A DNA stretch of 64,000 nucleotides. Source: Candidatus Omnitrophota bacterium (GTDB taxonomy: Bacteria > Hinthialibacterota > Hinthialibacteria > Hinthialibacterales > Hinthialibacteraceae). The position numbers were made by a program, and so were the translations under genes. Under the pieces are notes generated by a model. That model was not told where the DNA came from, did no database searches, and was given only the letters and a program-made list of their open reading frames with translations. The stretch lies in assembly GCA_040755155.1 (NCBI GenBank), contig JBFMBP010000078.1, positions 21,514-85,513 on the forward strand, written 5' to 3'. Positions 24,995 through 33,589 of the stretch are shown here, one piece after another. Within the stretch, counting starts at the first letter, position 1. Every line of letters begins with the position of its first letter.

Positions 24995-25249
24995 ATGTTT
25001 TTGCATGTAACTCATGTACAGTACTTGAAAGACTACCAGCTGCGGCTGGAATTTAACGATGGGAAAGTCAAAGACCTGGACTTGAAAAACGAATTGTACG
25101 GCGAAATCTTCGAGCCGTTAAACGATATCGATCTCTTTAATAAGGTCTACATCAATCCCGATACGGGCACAATCGAATGGCCCAACGGCGCCGACTTCGC
25201 CCCGGAATTCCTTTACGAGAAAGGGCGGAAAGTCAGGAAAAGCACGTAA
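24995..25249 (+). CDS. DUF2442 domain protein, copy 2
   Basis: An 84-residue protein nearly identical to that at 23923 (N/K, R/Q, K/N, V/I, F/Y, A/T differences only). It starts 24 bases after the HigA-like gene. The two copies are a direct duplication about 1.07 kb apart. Confidence 0.87.
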   Translation: MFLHVTHVQYLKDYQLRLEFNDGKVKDLDLKNELYGEIFEPLNDIDLFNKVYINPDTGTIEWPNGADFAPEFLYEKGRKVRKST

Positions 25250-25397
25250 AGCGCCGATGCCTAGAGGCTTGCAACCAGTTCGAGCCGGACACCCAATCAA
25301 ATGGGGCATAACGAATTCCGAATAATTTTATAGTATAAACTGCTCATCAAGCGATTTCGATGCGAATTAAGATATAATCGTAGATTGAGGTGAATTA

Positions 25398-26696
25398 ATG
25401 AACTACCTTGAAAAAGTGGAAATTAAGGGATTCTGGGGGAATAGAGATATTTCGATATCATTCAATCCTGATGTTAACTTCCTTATTGGAGTAAATGGTT
25501 CAGGAAAAACAACTGTAATAAACCTGATAGCCGCTGCTCTAAATGCTGATTTTCCGACTCTTGACCGGCTTCCCTTTAACTCAATGCAGCTTCAACTAAG
25601 AGAGGTGAATGGAAACAGTACGCCATCAATAGAAGTGGAGAAGAAACCCCAAGAAAGATCTCCTTATCCATCTATTAGTTTCAGTATAAAATCCAAAGAA
25701 ACTGACAAGGCCGTAAATTATTCTTTAGATCAGATTGAAGAAGGCCGCATTTATAGAACAGCCTCTCATGAATACTATCACTCTTATCCTGCACGTCACT
25801 CACAAAGGTTAGGAAAAATACATTACGATATAATTGAGCATCTTAGCGGTTTGGTAAATATTAGCTGGCTGTCAATTCATCGTACTACTGCTTCATATCG
25901 CTCAAAAGAGGAGAGGAGTTTCGAATCTACTATTGATCAAAAACTGAGCGAATTATCAAACGAGTTTATTAAATACTTCTCTCTTCTTGATAAACAATCT
26001 GCAATTGAAATAGATAGATTTCAACAAACAATTTTTCTCTCTTTATTATCGGATGAAAGCGAAAGTGAAGTTTTTTCTATCCTTAAGAGCCTTGATCCTG
26101 ATAATGAAAAGCAAGAATTGATCAAAATATTTAAGCTTTTTAGATTGGATGAAAATGAATATCTAAAGAGTGTTGAAAGACATTTTGATTCTTATTCGAA
26201 ATTGTTTCAGAAGTTATCTAATAGTTCTGGCTTTCGCTTAGAGGATTTGAGTGTTCTTATCGGTACTCGAAGAATACATTCTATCGTCCAGGATTGGAGC
26301 AAACTCACTGAAAAACAGAAGGATATCTACAAACCACGGAATACATTTTTGAATGTAGTTAATTCATTAATGCAGCGGAAGGAAATCAAAATAAATGAGA
26401 AAAATGAACTAGAAGTAAAAACGCAGTCAAAAAAAATTTTTCCTCTTAAGTTCCTTTCATCAGGAGAGAAACAATTGCTTATTATTCTAGGTGAAGCTTT
26501 ACTTCAACAATCAGCACCATGGATATATATTGCAGATGAACCGGAACTATCATTGCATGTTACTTGGCAAGAAAGCCTTGTCCGAAACCTGAGAAACGTT
26601 AATCCTAAAGCACAAATCATTTTTGCTACACACTCACCAGATATAGTGAGTAACTTTCATGATCGTGTATTCGATATGGAAAAGGTAGTATCATGA
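25398..26696 (+). CDS. AAA/ABC-type ATPase of a PARIS-like defence pair (AriA-like)
   Basis: A 432-residue ATPase. Walker A GVNGSGKTT is at residues 31-39, the ABC signature LSSGEK at 353-358, Walker B with IYIADEPE around 376-383 and the H-loop ATHSPD at about 409-414. The order and the long insertion between Walker A and signature fit the AriA/OLD class. Its stop overlaps the next gene by 4 bases. In PARIS systems such an ATPase holds a TOPRIM nuclease until a phage trigger is sensed. Both genes are strikingly AT-rich against the neighbours, a sign of transfer. Confidence 0.85.
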   Translation: MNYLEKVEIKGFWGNRDISISFNPDVNFLIGVNGSGKTTVINLIAAALNADFPTLDRLPFNSMQLQLREVNGNSTPSIEVEKKPQERSPYPSISFSIKSKETDKAVNYSLDQIEEGRIYRTASHEYYHSYPARHSQRLGKIHYDIIEHLSGLVNISWLSIHRTTASYRSKEERSFESTIDQKLSELSNEFIKYFSLLDKQSAIEIDRFQQTIFLSLLSDESESEVFSILKSLDPDNEKQELIKIFKLFRLDENEYLKSVERHFDSYSKLFQKLSNSSGFRLEDLSVLIGTRRIHSIVQDWSKLTEKQKDIYKPRNTFLNVVNSLMQRKEIKINEKNELEVKTQSKKIFPLKFLSSGEKQLLIILGEALLQQSAPWIYIADEPELSLHVTWQESLVRNLRNVNPKAQIIFATHSPDIVSNFHDRVFDMEKVVS

Positions 26697-27574
26697 ATTT
26701 TAGGCGAACTTCTAGCGGCTTATCAAATCAGCACCTTTTTCTTAATGTTGATACTATAGTATTTGTTGAAGGTAGTACTAGCTACTCGAAAGATGATGTT
26801 TATAATGGCAAATTTACTACTGATTCTTTTGATATTAAGTTTTGGCATGAACTTTTCTCAATTTTTCTAAAAAAGAAAAAAGTCCAATTCAGAGCTATTG
26901 GATCTAAGAGTACCTTAAAAAGTATAGCTGAAGATATTGAAAAAGGAGAAATAACAAACGTGTACGTTGCCATGGACAGAGATTTCGATATTCTTAATTT
27001 TAGGCATATCCAAACAAAAGGTGTACTTTATACTTATGGTTATAGTTGGGAGAATGATGTTTGGCAGCCAGAGGTCGTTCAAGATGTATTCGGTACTATC
27101 TACATTGGTATTCTACCAGGTGAAGTTGCTGAGCGAATTTTTACATTGTACAAACAGTTTGTGAATGATATTAATATTGCTGTATACGCAGATGCTTTTC
27201 TAAGTAGATTTAATAGGTCATTTATACCTAGAGACAAGCATATGAGATGTATTAAATTTGAACGAGACTCTGAACCTACAGCTAACATAGATACAATTCA
27301 GAATCTACTTGAGAAGATACGTTTTTCAAAAGAAGAAATTCAAGATTTTGGATCAAGATACACAATTGATCCCTTTAGTGACTGTTATGGACATCTACTA
27401 TCCGACTTCTGCTATTTCTTGATCTCCTATTTTTTAAAAAAAGTATCTAAATCCCCGTCCATGTCAAAAGATTGTGTAATTAGTATTGGAATTGATAAAT
27501 TTATAAATAGACTTACCAAACGGCAGATACCGACTTTAAATACGCATTATAAGAATTATTTCTCATCTCTTTAA
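26693..27574 (+). CDS. DUF4435/TOPRIM protein of a PARIS-like pair (AriB-like)
   Basis: A 293-residue protein. The segment FVEGSTSYSKDDVY (Glu26) and AMDRDFDI (Asp95, Asp97) give the TOPRIM E...DxD pattern of DUF4435, the domain of AriB. ATG overlaps the ATPase stop by 4 bases (ATGA). AriB is released when AriA senses an anti-restriction protein and then harms the infected cell, in known systems by tRNA cleavage. Whether this copy uses the same trigger is unknown. It is AT-rich like its partner. Confidence 0.82.
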   Translation: MNFRRTSSGLSNQHLFLNVDTIVFVEGSTSYSKDDVYNGKFTTDSFDIKFWHELFSIFLKKKKVQFRAIGSKSTLKSIAEDIEKGEITNVYVAMDRDFDILNFRHIQTKGVLYTYGYSWENDVWQPEVVQDVFGTIYIGILPGEVAERIFTLYKQFVNDINIAVYADAFLSRFNRSFIPRDKHMRCIKFERDSEPTANIDTIQNLLEKIRFSKEEIQDFGSRYTIDPFSDCYGHLLSDFCYFLISYFLKKVSKSPSMSKDCVISIGIDKFINRLTKRQIPTLNTHYKNYFSSL

Positions 27575-27633
27575 TCACGAAAGCCGAATTTAGAATTTTT
27601 TGTTCTAACAAGAGCATACACACATCCAGACAA

Positions 27634-27659
27634 CAAGGGCAAATGTCGTTCCGCCCTTG
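27634..27659. repeat. CAAGGGC...GCCCTTG hairpin, second copy
   Basis: Arms CAAGGGC and GCCCTTG around a 12-base loop; same family as 24215. It follows the defence pair, while the 24215 copy lies before it, so the pair and the genes between are flanked by the same repeat family. Confidence 0.6.
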
Positions 27660-27724
27660 ATCGAATAAGCCCTTATCGTGAATTCAAGGACAGAAAGAAC
27701 TGGCGCAATAAGAGAGATAATATT

Positions 27725-27925
27725 ATGGATAAGGCTCTTTTAGAAAAAGCCTTAGAGACACCGCCTAACGAAAGGGTGGCGTTTGCCGAGTTGATTCTTG
27801 CCAGCATCGATTGCGAAGAGGATGAAATTCGCCAATCATGGATAGCCGAAGCGGAAAGCCGTAGGATAGCATTCGAGGAAAGCCGGGCGAAATTATTGGA
27901 TTTTGAAGGGCTATACTATCTATGA
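27725..27925 (+). CDS. Addiction-module component (antitoxin-like)
   Basis: A 66-residue acidic protein: MDKALLEKALETPPNERVAFAELILASID then the helical ESRRIAFEESRAKLLD. The 'LPPxERxxLAExLLxSLD' pattern marks the putative addiction module component family. No toxin follows; a different gene begins 62 bases later. It appears to be an orphan. Confidence 0.8.
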   Translation: MDKALLEKALETPPNERVAFAELILASIDCEEDEIRQSWIAEAESRRIAFEESRAKLLDFEGLYYL

Positions 27926-27955
27926 GCCGCAATGTTCGCTGGAAAGGAAAAGAAC

Positions 27956-28012
27956 ATGCCGCTAAACCTTAAAGAGGAGTACGTCCATGAAGTTCGCCCG
28001 GATCACTCATAA
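27956..28012 (+). pseudogene. Short remnant beginning MPLNLKE
   Basis: An 18-codon frame, MPLNLKEEYVHEVRPDHS, preceded by GGAAAGGAAAAGAAC. The first seven codons match, base for base, the beginning of the antitoxin gene at 28935, as does much of the ribosome-site region. It then runs into the start of the DUF433 gene. It is probably a leftover of a duplication whose body has been replaced. Confidence 0.5.
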
Positions 28013-28214
28013 TCCTGCGGTGATGGGCGGCAAGCCTTGCATTCGCGGCTTGCGGATTACTGTGGGAACCATCGTCGGCTTGCTGGCTTCCGGCGAATCG
28101 CGCGAACGCATCTTGCAAGTTTACCCGCATTTGGAACCGGCCGATCTGGACGAGGCGTTGGCTTACGCGGCTTGGCGTCTGGAAGAACGCGAAGAGGAAA
28201 TGTTCGTTACATGA
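27987..28214 (+). CDS. DUF433 protein (antitoxin-like)
   Basis: A 75-residue DUF433 protein: ITHNPAVMGGKPCIRGLRITVGTIVGLLASGES and then DEALAYAAWRLEER. DUF433 proteins usually precede a DUF5615 PIN-like toxin; none is present here. The upstream sequence is the MPLNLKE remnant. Confidence 0.87.
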   Translation: MKFARITHNPAVMGGKPCIRGLRITVGTIVGLLASGESRERILQVYPHLEPADLDEALAYAAWRLEEREEEMFVT

Positions 28215-28239
28215 GCCATACACAGGAAAGGAATGACAG

Positions 28240-28791
28240 ATGGATAAAACGATCCTGGTGAATTTCAACGACCTCTGGTCGAAAGACCGCGAGTTGCAAG
28301 GCCAGGCTTTTTGTCATGTTCTCGAGGCAACAAACAATTGCGTAGAGTGGGCGTATGAAGTGTGGGATGCGTTGATGGAAAACTTGACTCACAAAGACAA
28401 CCATAATCGCGCTATTGCCGCTCAGGTTCTATGTAATCTAGCCAAAAGCGATTCAAAAAACAGATTGTTGGAAGATTTCGACGCCTTGTTTGCAGTTACT
28501 AAGGACGAACGGTTCGTTACGGCAAGGCACTGCTTGCAAGCTTTATGGAAAGTAGGCGCGTCGGGAAAGAAACAACAAAAGTTGTTGGTCGACGCGCTGG
28601 AAGGCCGCTTTGAAGAGTGCGTTGCGGAAAAGAATTGCACCTTAATCCGTTACGACATCATCCAAAACCTTCGTAAAGTGTATGATGCGGTCCATGACGA
28701 AAATATCAAAGCGAAGGCGCTGGAATTGATCGAAAAGGAAGAGGATATCAAATACCGCAAGAAGTACGCAAGCCTTTGGCGGGTGAAGTAA
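28240..28791 (+). CDS. HEAT-repeat-like protein
   Basis: A 183-residue all-helical protein. Repeated helical pairs such as WDALMENLTHKDNHNRAIAAQVLCNLA, FVTARHCLQALWKVG and KKQQKLLVDALEGR look like HEAT/ARM repeats. Such proteins bind other proteins. No enzyme motif is visible. It starts 25 bases after the DUF433 gene. Confidence 0.65.
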   Translation: MDKTILVNFNDLWSKDRELQGQAFCHVLEATNNCVEWAYEVWDALMENLTHKDNHNRAIAAQVLCNLAKSDSKNRLLEDFDALFAVTKDERFVTARHCLQALWKVGASGKKQQKLLVDALEGRFEECVAEKNCTLIRYDIIQNLRKVYDAVHDENIKAKALELIEKEEDIKYRKKYASLWRVK

Positions 28792-28934
28792 AATCCTCGA
28801 TTAAGCCGGGTTCAAGGAGAGTTATCGTTCCGCTCTTGAATGAACTATACCCTCAACCGCACGCCGTCGAGCGTTTATAATCGTATCTAATGGCATAGAG
28901 AGAATCTTGGCCATTCGCAGGAAAGGAGAACAAC

Positions 28935-29210
28935 ATGCCGCTAAACCTTAAAGAGATGACCATTGAAAAGAGGAAAGCCATGTCGTTAGTGATGAAAGAA
29001 ATTGCGAACCAAGCCCTTACTCTTCCTCCCGATGAACGCGCCCAATTGGCGCATGAACTCATTGCAAGCCTGGACGACGCTGTCGACGAGGAAGCGGAAA
29101 CGGCTTGGGAGGCGGAGATTGGAAAACGCGTTCAGGAAATTAAAAGAGGCAAAGCGAAAGGCAGGCCTCTAGAAGCCATACTTGCCGAGATCCAAGCCAA
29201 ATATTCATGA
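28935..29210 (+). CDS. Addiction-module antitoxin component
   Basis: A 91-residue protein. LTLPPDERAQLAHELIASLDD is the signature of the putative addiction module component (TIGR02574 type); the C-terminus EIKRGKAKGRPLEAILAEI is the toxin-binding tail. Its stop overlaps the toxin gene by 4 bases (ATGA). GGAAAGGAGAACAAC precedes the ATG. Confidence 0.87.
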   Translation: MPLNLKEMTIEKRKAMSLVMKEIANQALTLPPDERAQLAHELIASLDDAVDEEAETAWEAEIGKRVQEIKRGKAKGRPLEAILAEIQAKYS

Positions 29211-29515
29211 AACGCATCTTTGTTCACAGCGAAGCCGAATTGGAATTATGGCAAGCGGTTGAATACTACGAATCCAAACGCATTGGATTGGGGCTTGATT
29301 TCGAACACGAGGCGAGACGCGCCTTTGCCGATATCCTGGAAGCGCCCGACAGGCAGCCGATAACAAGATTCGGCGCAAGACGCCGTCTGCTCCATCGATT
29401 TCCATTTGCTATCCATTATTTGGAAATTCAAGATATTATCTGGATAGTAGCAGTAGCGCATACCAGCCGTAAACCATTCTATTGGCTCAATCGTTCAATA
29501 ACACCATCTACTTGA
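29207..29515 (+). CDS. RelE/ParE-family toxin
   Basis: A 102-residue toxin: VHSEAELELWQAVEYYESKRIGLGLDFEHEARRAFADI, then RRLLHRFPFAIHYLEIQDIIWIVAVAHTSRKPFYW. This is the ParE/RelE fold with the H-TSRKPFYW ending typical of the TIGR02574 partner. It is coupled to the antitoxin by ATGA. Confidence 0.87.
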   Translation: MKRIFVHSEAELELWQAVEYYESKRIGLGLDFEHEARRAFADILEAPDRQPITRFGARRRLLHRFPFAIHYLEIQDIIWIVAVAHTSRKPFYWLNRSITPST

Positions 29516-29611
29516 AAACCGAATAGAATTTGCTCTTACGTTCATCCCTTCTTTACCCTCCAGCGGCGAATGCGCTATTATTGCGGCATCTTGATTTTCA
29601 GGAGGTTTGCC

Positions 29612-31417
29612 ATGCGTTTTTCGCGATTCGCTATTTTTTCTTTTCTATTCGTTCTTCTTCAATCCGCTGTTTTTGGGCAAGTGCGCTCTCCTTTGGAAAG
29701 TCTTTCGATTGCTCCCAATTACGAATCCCATCGCATTTCCAGTTACGACCGCAATGGCTATAATGCCGATTGGATCAGCATCGAGCCGGGCGAGACCCGC
29801 GTTCTGGCGGAAATTGACGGCCCCGGCGCCATCACTCACTTCTGGAACACGATTTCCGCCGAACCTTACTATTCGCGCATGTTGATTATGCGTTTCTATT
29901 GGGACGGCCAGGCGATGCCTTCCGTCGAGGTTCCTCTCGGCGACTTTTTCGGCGTCGGCCATGGATTGAATATCCCCTTCCATAGCTTCGTAATGGATAA
30001 CTCTTCCGAAGGGCGGGCGCGCAATTGTTACTGGTACATGCCCTTCAAAAAATCCGCCAAAGTTACCGTCACCCACGAAGGCTTCAACAAGGTTCGTTCC
30101 TTTTATTACTATATCGATTACCGCTCCTTCAAAACCATCCCTGACGACAGCCTCTATTTCCACGCCCAATATCGCCAGGCCGTGCCCAATCCCGCCGTGG
30201 ACATTAAGGGGAAGAATATCGACGGCAAGACCAATTACCTGCTTATGGAAACCACAGGCCGGGGCCAATACGTCGGAACGATCCAAAGCGTACAGATCAA
30301 TCAAGACGGCTGGTACGGCGAAGGCGACGATATGTTCTTCGTCGACGGCGCCGAAACTCCGACGATGACCGGTACCGGAACCGAAGATTATTTCAACGAC
30401 GCTTGGGGTTTTCGTCCCTTCGATTATCTCTACCACGGCGTCACTCTCTGGGAAGGATACAAGAAGGGCAATCGGGGAACGGCTTATAAATGGCATATCT
30501 TCGATCCCGTCGCCTTTACGAAATCCTTGCGCGCCACCATCGAGCACGGTCACGCTAACGACCGCCAGGACGATTTCTATACCGTCGCCTTTTGGTATCA
30601 GACTCTCCCCAGCCCGGAGCCGCCCGCCATGCCCAACGTCATGAACCGTCTGCCCGACGAAGGCCAACTGTACGCCGAACGCACTCTCATCGGCAAAGAA
30701 ATAACCACCCATCTCCAGGAAAAACGGCTGGACGCCGCTCTCGCCCGCGTGCAGGAAGTCATCGATACGGCGGAGCGAGCCGACGAATATGGCTATTGGT
30801 CCTTGCGCAAGGGATTTCTGCTCAAACAAACCGGCAAACTGGCGGAAGCTAAAAAAGCGTTCGACGCGGCGCTGGAAAAAAGCCAGAAAGAAGACAAATA
30901 CTCGGAATGGGACGCTGGTTCCATCCACTGGACCGCCGAACGCGAATGCCCCGTTTTGGCGGATAAGAAAAAAGCCAGGCTTTACGCTTTCGGCGACGAT
31001 ACCTACGAAATCTTCCTCGACGGAAAATCCATCGGCCAGGGAGGCGGCGGCGATCAAATCGGCGATTTCGAAATTGCGTTGTCCCGCGGCAAACATACGC
31101 TAGCCGTCAAAGCTGTAAACCGCTCCGGCGCCGCCGGACTGGCGATCCAACTAAGCCATATCCGGGGATACGAATTGACGGACGAGACATGGAAAGTTTC
31201 GGAAACGGAAGCGCCCAAATGGAACGAGAAAAAATTCAACGCTTCCGCCTGGAAAAACGCCGCGCCAAGCGGAACGCTGGGCGAAGCGCCTTGGAACAGC
31301 ATGCGCCAACCCTTCGCCTTTCTCGCGCCCATCCTCACGGCGAAAGCCATTTGGACGCCCGACGGCGCCAAGGACAACCAAACCGTTTATTTCCGCAAAG
31401 AATTTCAAGTGAAGTAA
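29612..31417 (+). CDS. Secreted DUF2961 (GH172-like) protein
   Basis: A 601-residue secreted protein with signal peptide (MRFSRFAIFSFLFVLLQSAVFG). DUF2961 features are PGAITHFWNTISAEPYYSRMLIMRFYWDG, PLGDFFGVGHG and GTGTEDYFNDAWGF. DUF2961 equals glycoside hydrolase family 172, with known members acting on fructofuranosyl or arabinofuranosyl linkages. Residues about 370-440 form a TPR-like helical region and 455-600 a PA14-like beta domain (LYAFGDDTYEIFLDGKSIG). I chose the ATG at 29612, preceded by AGGAGG. The C-terminal extension is unusual. Confidence 0.9.
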   Translation: MRFSRFAIFSFLFVLLQSAVFGQVRSPLESLSIAPNYESHRISSYDRNGYNADWISIEPGETRVLAEIDGPGAITHFWNTISAEPYYSRMLIMRFYWDGQAMPSVEVPLGDFFGVGHGLNIPFHSFVMDNSSEGRARNCYWYMPFKKSAKVTVTHEGFNKVRSFYYYIDYRSFKTIPDDSLYFHAQYRQAVPNPAVDIKGKNIDGKTNYLLMETTGRGQYVGTIQSVQINQDGWYGEGDDMFFVDGAETPTMTGTGTEDYFNDAWGFRPFDYLYHGVTLWEGYKKGNRGTAYKWHIFDPVAFTKSLRATIEHGHANDRQDDFYTVAFWYQTLPSPEPPAMPNVMNRLPDEGQLYAERTLIGKEITTHLQEKRLDAALARVQEVIDTAERADEYGYWSLRKGFLLKQTGKLAEAKKAFDAALEKSQKEDKYSEWDAGSIHWTAERECPVLADKKKARLYAFGDDTYEIFLDGKSIGQGGGGDQIGDFEIALSRGKHTLAVKAVNRSGAAGLAIQLSHIRGYELTDETWKVSETEAPKWNEKKFNASAWKNAAPSGTLGEAPWNSMRQPFAFLAPILTAKAIWTPDGAKDNQTVYFRKEFQVK

Positions 31418-31825
31418 TTATGTCTCACGCATCCATTCCCTCTTACCAAGGAGAGGGAATGGATGCGCTCTAAACGGTACGCCTGAAAGAGCAGAGCCTA
31501 TTCGTTTGGGATTAATCCTAAAAACGGCAGTTGAAGCGCAGAATTCTCCGTTGGCAGTCTTTTGAAGTCTCTCTGGCGATCCTGCTTGATTGGCGGTTCA
31601 GCCCATTTGCGGCAGCTTTTTGAGGCAAGCAAGTATTTTTCCTTGCAGAAATTTCTGCAACGCACGGCTCAAAATCAGTCGCCACCGGTCTTGCCAATCC
31701 AACGGCTCTGCATTCCGCTTTAATTCGAGAAGAAACGCCGCCAACGATTGCAGTTGTTTCTGAATCCATGCAGTTTTGCTTGAGAAGATTGTTCTTCTCA
31801 TAAGGAGCGCGCTGTTCGGATCGAG
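31418..31825. other. Intergenic region with a 15-bp hairpin
   Basis: A 408-base gap. At 31429-31466 a perfect 15-base inverted repeat (GCATCCATTCCCTCT) with an 8-base loop lies directly after the GH172 gene and probably ends it, although a T-run is lacking. The rest may hold a decayed reading frame on the minus strand (about 31598-31801), but I could not assign it. Confidence 0.55.
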
Positions 31826-32170
31826 ATGAAAAAAGTCCGGCGTTCCGCCGTCGTCGTCTTAGACGCCGATCTTCTCTTGGACGTAAGCCGGTTTGTTTCC
31901 GATTTTGAAGCGGAAGGGGCGCTCTTCGGCTTCAACCGCATTCGGGCGTACAAGATAATACGGGAATACGCCGAAAGCGTAGGCCTGAAATACATTCACC
32001 CCCACAAGTTCCGGCGCAGTTTGGCCATTCACCTGCTCCAGCAGGGCGCGCCCATTCCGGTGATCTCCGCCCGGCTGGGTCACGCCTCAGTGTACGTCAC
32101 CATGCAGATGTACATGAAGGTGACGCCGGAAATACAGGCGGAGATGGTCAAGCACGTGGCGTGGCGGTAA
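31826..32170 (+). pseudogene. C-terminal remnant of a tyrosine recombinase (integrase)
   Basis: A 114-codon frame. HPHKFRRSLAIHLLQQGAPI, then SARLGHASVYVTMQMYM, matches the catalytic H-x-x-R / LGH / Y end of phage-type integrases. The core-binding domain and the first catalytic Arg are missing: an in-frame stop lies 9 codons upstream. It is a scar of a mobile element. Confidence 0.85.
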
Positions 32171-32306
32171 GGCTTCGCGGGCGCCATTTCTGGAATTGGG
32201 GAAGAATCCAACCATGCCGGTTCTGGCATTTTGTCGCAACCAGTTGACTTTCTGTGCGACAAACCTATACTGATAGTTAGGCGAAAAATTGAAGGAGATC
32301 AAAGCC

Positions 32307-32597
32307 GTGAGCAATTTGAATCCCATTCAGGAGACGCGCATCAATGTGCGCATTAAAGGTCCGATGGCCGCGCATGTGGAACAAAGCATCGGCCCGCAAG
32401 GCTTGTATGAAAACCAAAGCGAATATATCCGCGATTTGATCCGCCATGATATGGAAAATTCTGCCTTGAACGAAATGACCGAAGTTTTGCGAGAAAGCAA
32501 CGCCGATATTCTTGCCGGCCGCGTTTTTAAATCGACCGGTAACTATTATGAGGATAAAAAGATATTTGCAGAGAAAGAAAAGAACGGCTGGGCTTGA
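32307..32597 (+). CDS. ParD-like antitoxin
   Basis: A 96-residue protein starting at a GTG codon preceded by AAGGAGATC. RINVRIKGPMAAHVEQSIGPQGLYENQSEYIRDLIRHDME is a ribbon-helix-helix-type ParD pattern. The toxin starts 4 bases after its stop. A TTG six codons upstream would give a longer N-terminus but lacks a ribosome site. Confidence 0.82.
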   Translation: MSNLNPIQETRINVRIKGPMAAHVEQSIGPQGLYENQSEYIRDLIRHDMENSALNEMTEVLRESNADILAGRVFKSTGNYYEDKKIFAEKEKNGWA

Positions 32598-32600
32598 TCC

Positions 32601-33002
32601 TTGACTGACTATGGCCTGACGCGGCGCGTTTTTCAACAACTTCGCGATATCGAAGAGAGATCGGAACGAAACTTCGGCCATGCCCAAACCGAAAAATATA
32701 TGGCCGACATCTATAAAGGGTTTGAGAACGCGGCGAATAATCCCCACCGCGATAAAAGCCGTTTCGATCGTTCCAACCCGTTTTTTTTGCAGCCAGCCGG
32801 CGCGAATCATTTTGCCATTTATTACCGCTTTGAGGATCATATTGTTATCGGCGCCGTCTTCGGCCAAGAAATGAATATTGAAAGACAAATATCCAGACTG
32901 AGAAGCCGCTTGGCTCATGAGATTGATGCGATGCGCGAAGAAATTAAAGCGAGAATGGCTGATAAAGAGGGTTTTGGCGCAACGCTCGAAAAAGGGGAAT
33001 AG
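32601..33002 (+). CDS. ParE-like toxin
   Basis: A 133-residue protein. LTRRVFQQLRDIEERSERNFGHAQTEKYMADIYKGFENAANNP is the ParE helical hairpin; FAIYYRFEDHIVIGAVFGQEMN is the central strand. The gene starts at TTG. The C-terminal tail (40 charged residues) is longer than usual for ParE. Confidence 0.78.
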   Translation: MTDYGLTRRVFQQLRDIEERSERNFGHAQTEKYMADIYKGFENAANNPHRDKSRFDRSNPFFLQPAGANHFAIYYRFEDHIVIGAVFGQEMNIERQISRLRSRLAHEIDAMREEIKARMADKEGFGATLEKGE

Positions 33003-33029
33003 GAACATTCGGTTAAATACTATGGTTCT

Positions 33030-33204
33030 TCGCCTATTTCGCGCCTTCGTGGTTCAAAAAACGTTCGAATCACGAAAACACGATAATCCACGAACTTCAC
33101 GAAGAACGGATTTTTTTCGTGGTTCAAAAAACGTTCTTCTTCCAACCTTTCCCGTTCGAACCACGAAGGCGCGAAATTTCACGAATTTCACGAAGAACGG
33201 CTTT
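33030..33204. repeat. CACGAA/TTCGTG repeat cluster, first block
   Basis: Several short direct and inverted units, such as TTCGTGGTTCAAAAA, AACGTTC and GAACCACGAAGGCGCGAAAT, follow each other between the ParE-like gene and the GxxExxY gene. The same text occurs at 33590-33905. Such clusters are common in some candidate-phylum genomes. Confidence 0.7.
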
Positions 33205-33579
33205 TCAATTCACAATTCTTTTAATTTCCAGCTTCTTTCCTCCAAAGTTGAGAAGCTGGGCTATTTTCTTATTGCTGGCGCGCAAGTAAGAAAGGATTTC
33301 CATAAAATCAATGTCCTCTAATGCCGCTTTGGCTTTTATTTCAATCAAACAATCGCCAACATAGAAATCCACGCGCTTTTTGCCGACTTTTTTTCCTTTA
33401 TAGATAATATCGATTTCCGCCTCACGGGTGAATTCGATGTTCCGTAGTTTCATTTCATAAAAAAGCGCCCGTTGATAAACTACTTCTAGAAATCCGGGAC
33501 CAATTGCTTTGTGCACTTCCAAAGCAGCGGATATGATTTCTGGAGTGCCATCATTAAATTCATATTTGTTTTCAGCCAT
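33205..33579 (-). CDS. GxxExxY family protein
   Basis: A 124-residue protein with the family motif GPGFLEVVYQRAL (GxxExxY), followed by the PD-(D/E)xK-like strands DFYVGDCLIEIKAKAAL. The core ExK (EIKAK) and D-x-Y suggest a nuclease fold. Its function is unproven. Repeat blocks flank it on both sides. Confidence 0.88.
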   Translation of the reverse strand: MAENKYEFNDGTPEIISAALEVHKAIGPGFLEVVYQRALFYEMKLRNIEFTREAEIDIIYKGKKVGKKRVDFYVGDCLIEIKAKAALEDIDFMEILSYLRASNKKIAQLLNFGGKKLEIKRIVN

Positions 33580-33589
33580 ATGTTTTTAA

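Noticed and set aside
29645-31096. 483-codon minus-strand frame opposite the GH172-like gene
   Set aside because: The plus-strand gene has signal peptide and family motifs; the antisense frame follows from codon bias.
31598-31801. Minus-strand frame resembling a transposase tail
   Set aside because: Composition is plausible, but I see no defining motif and no second half.
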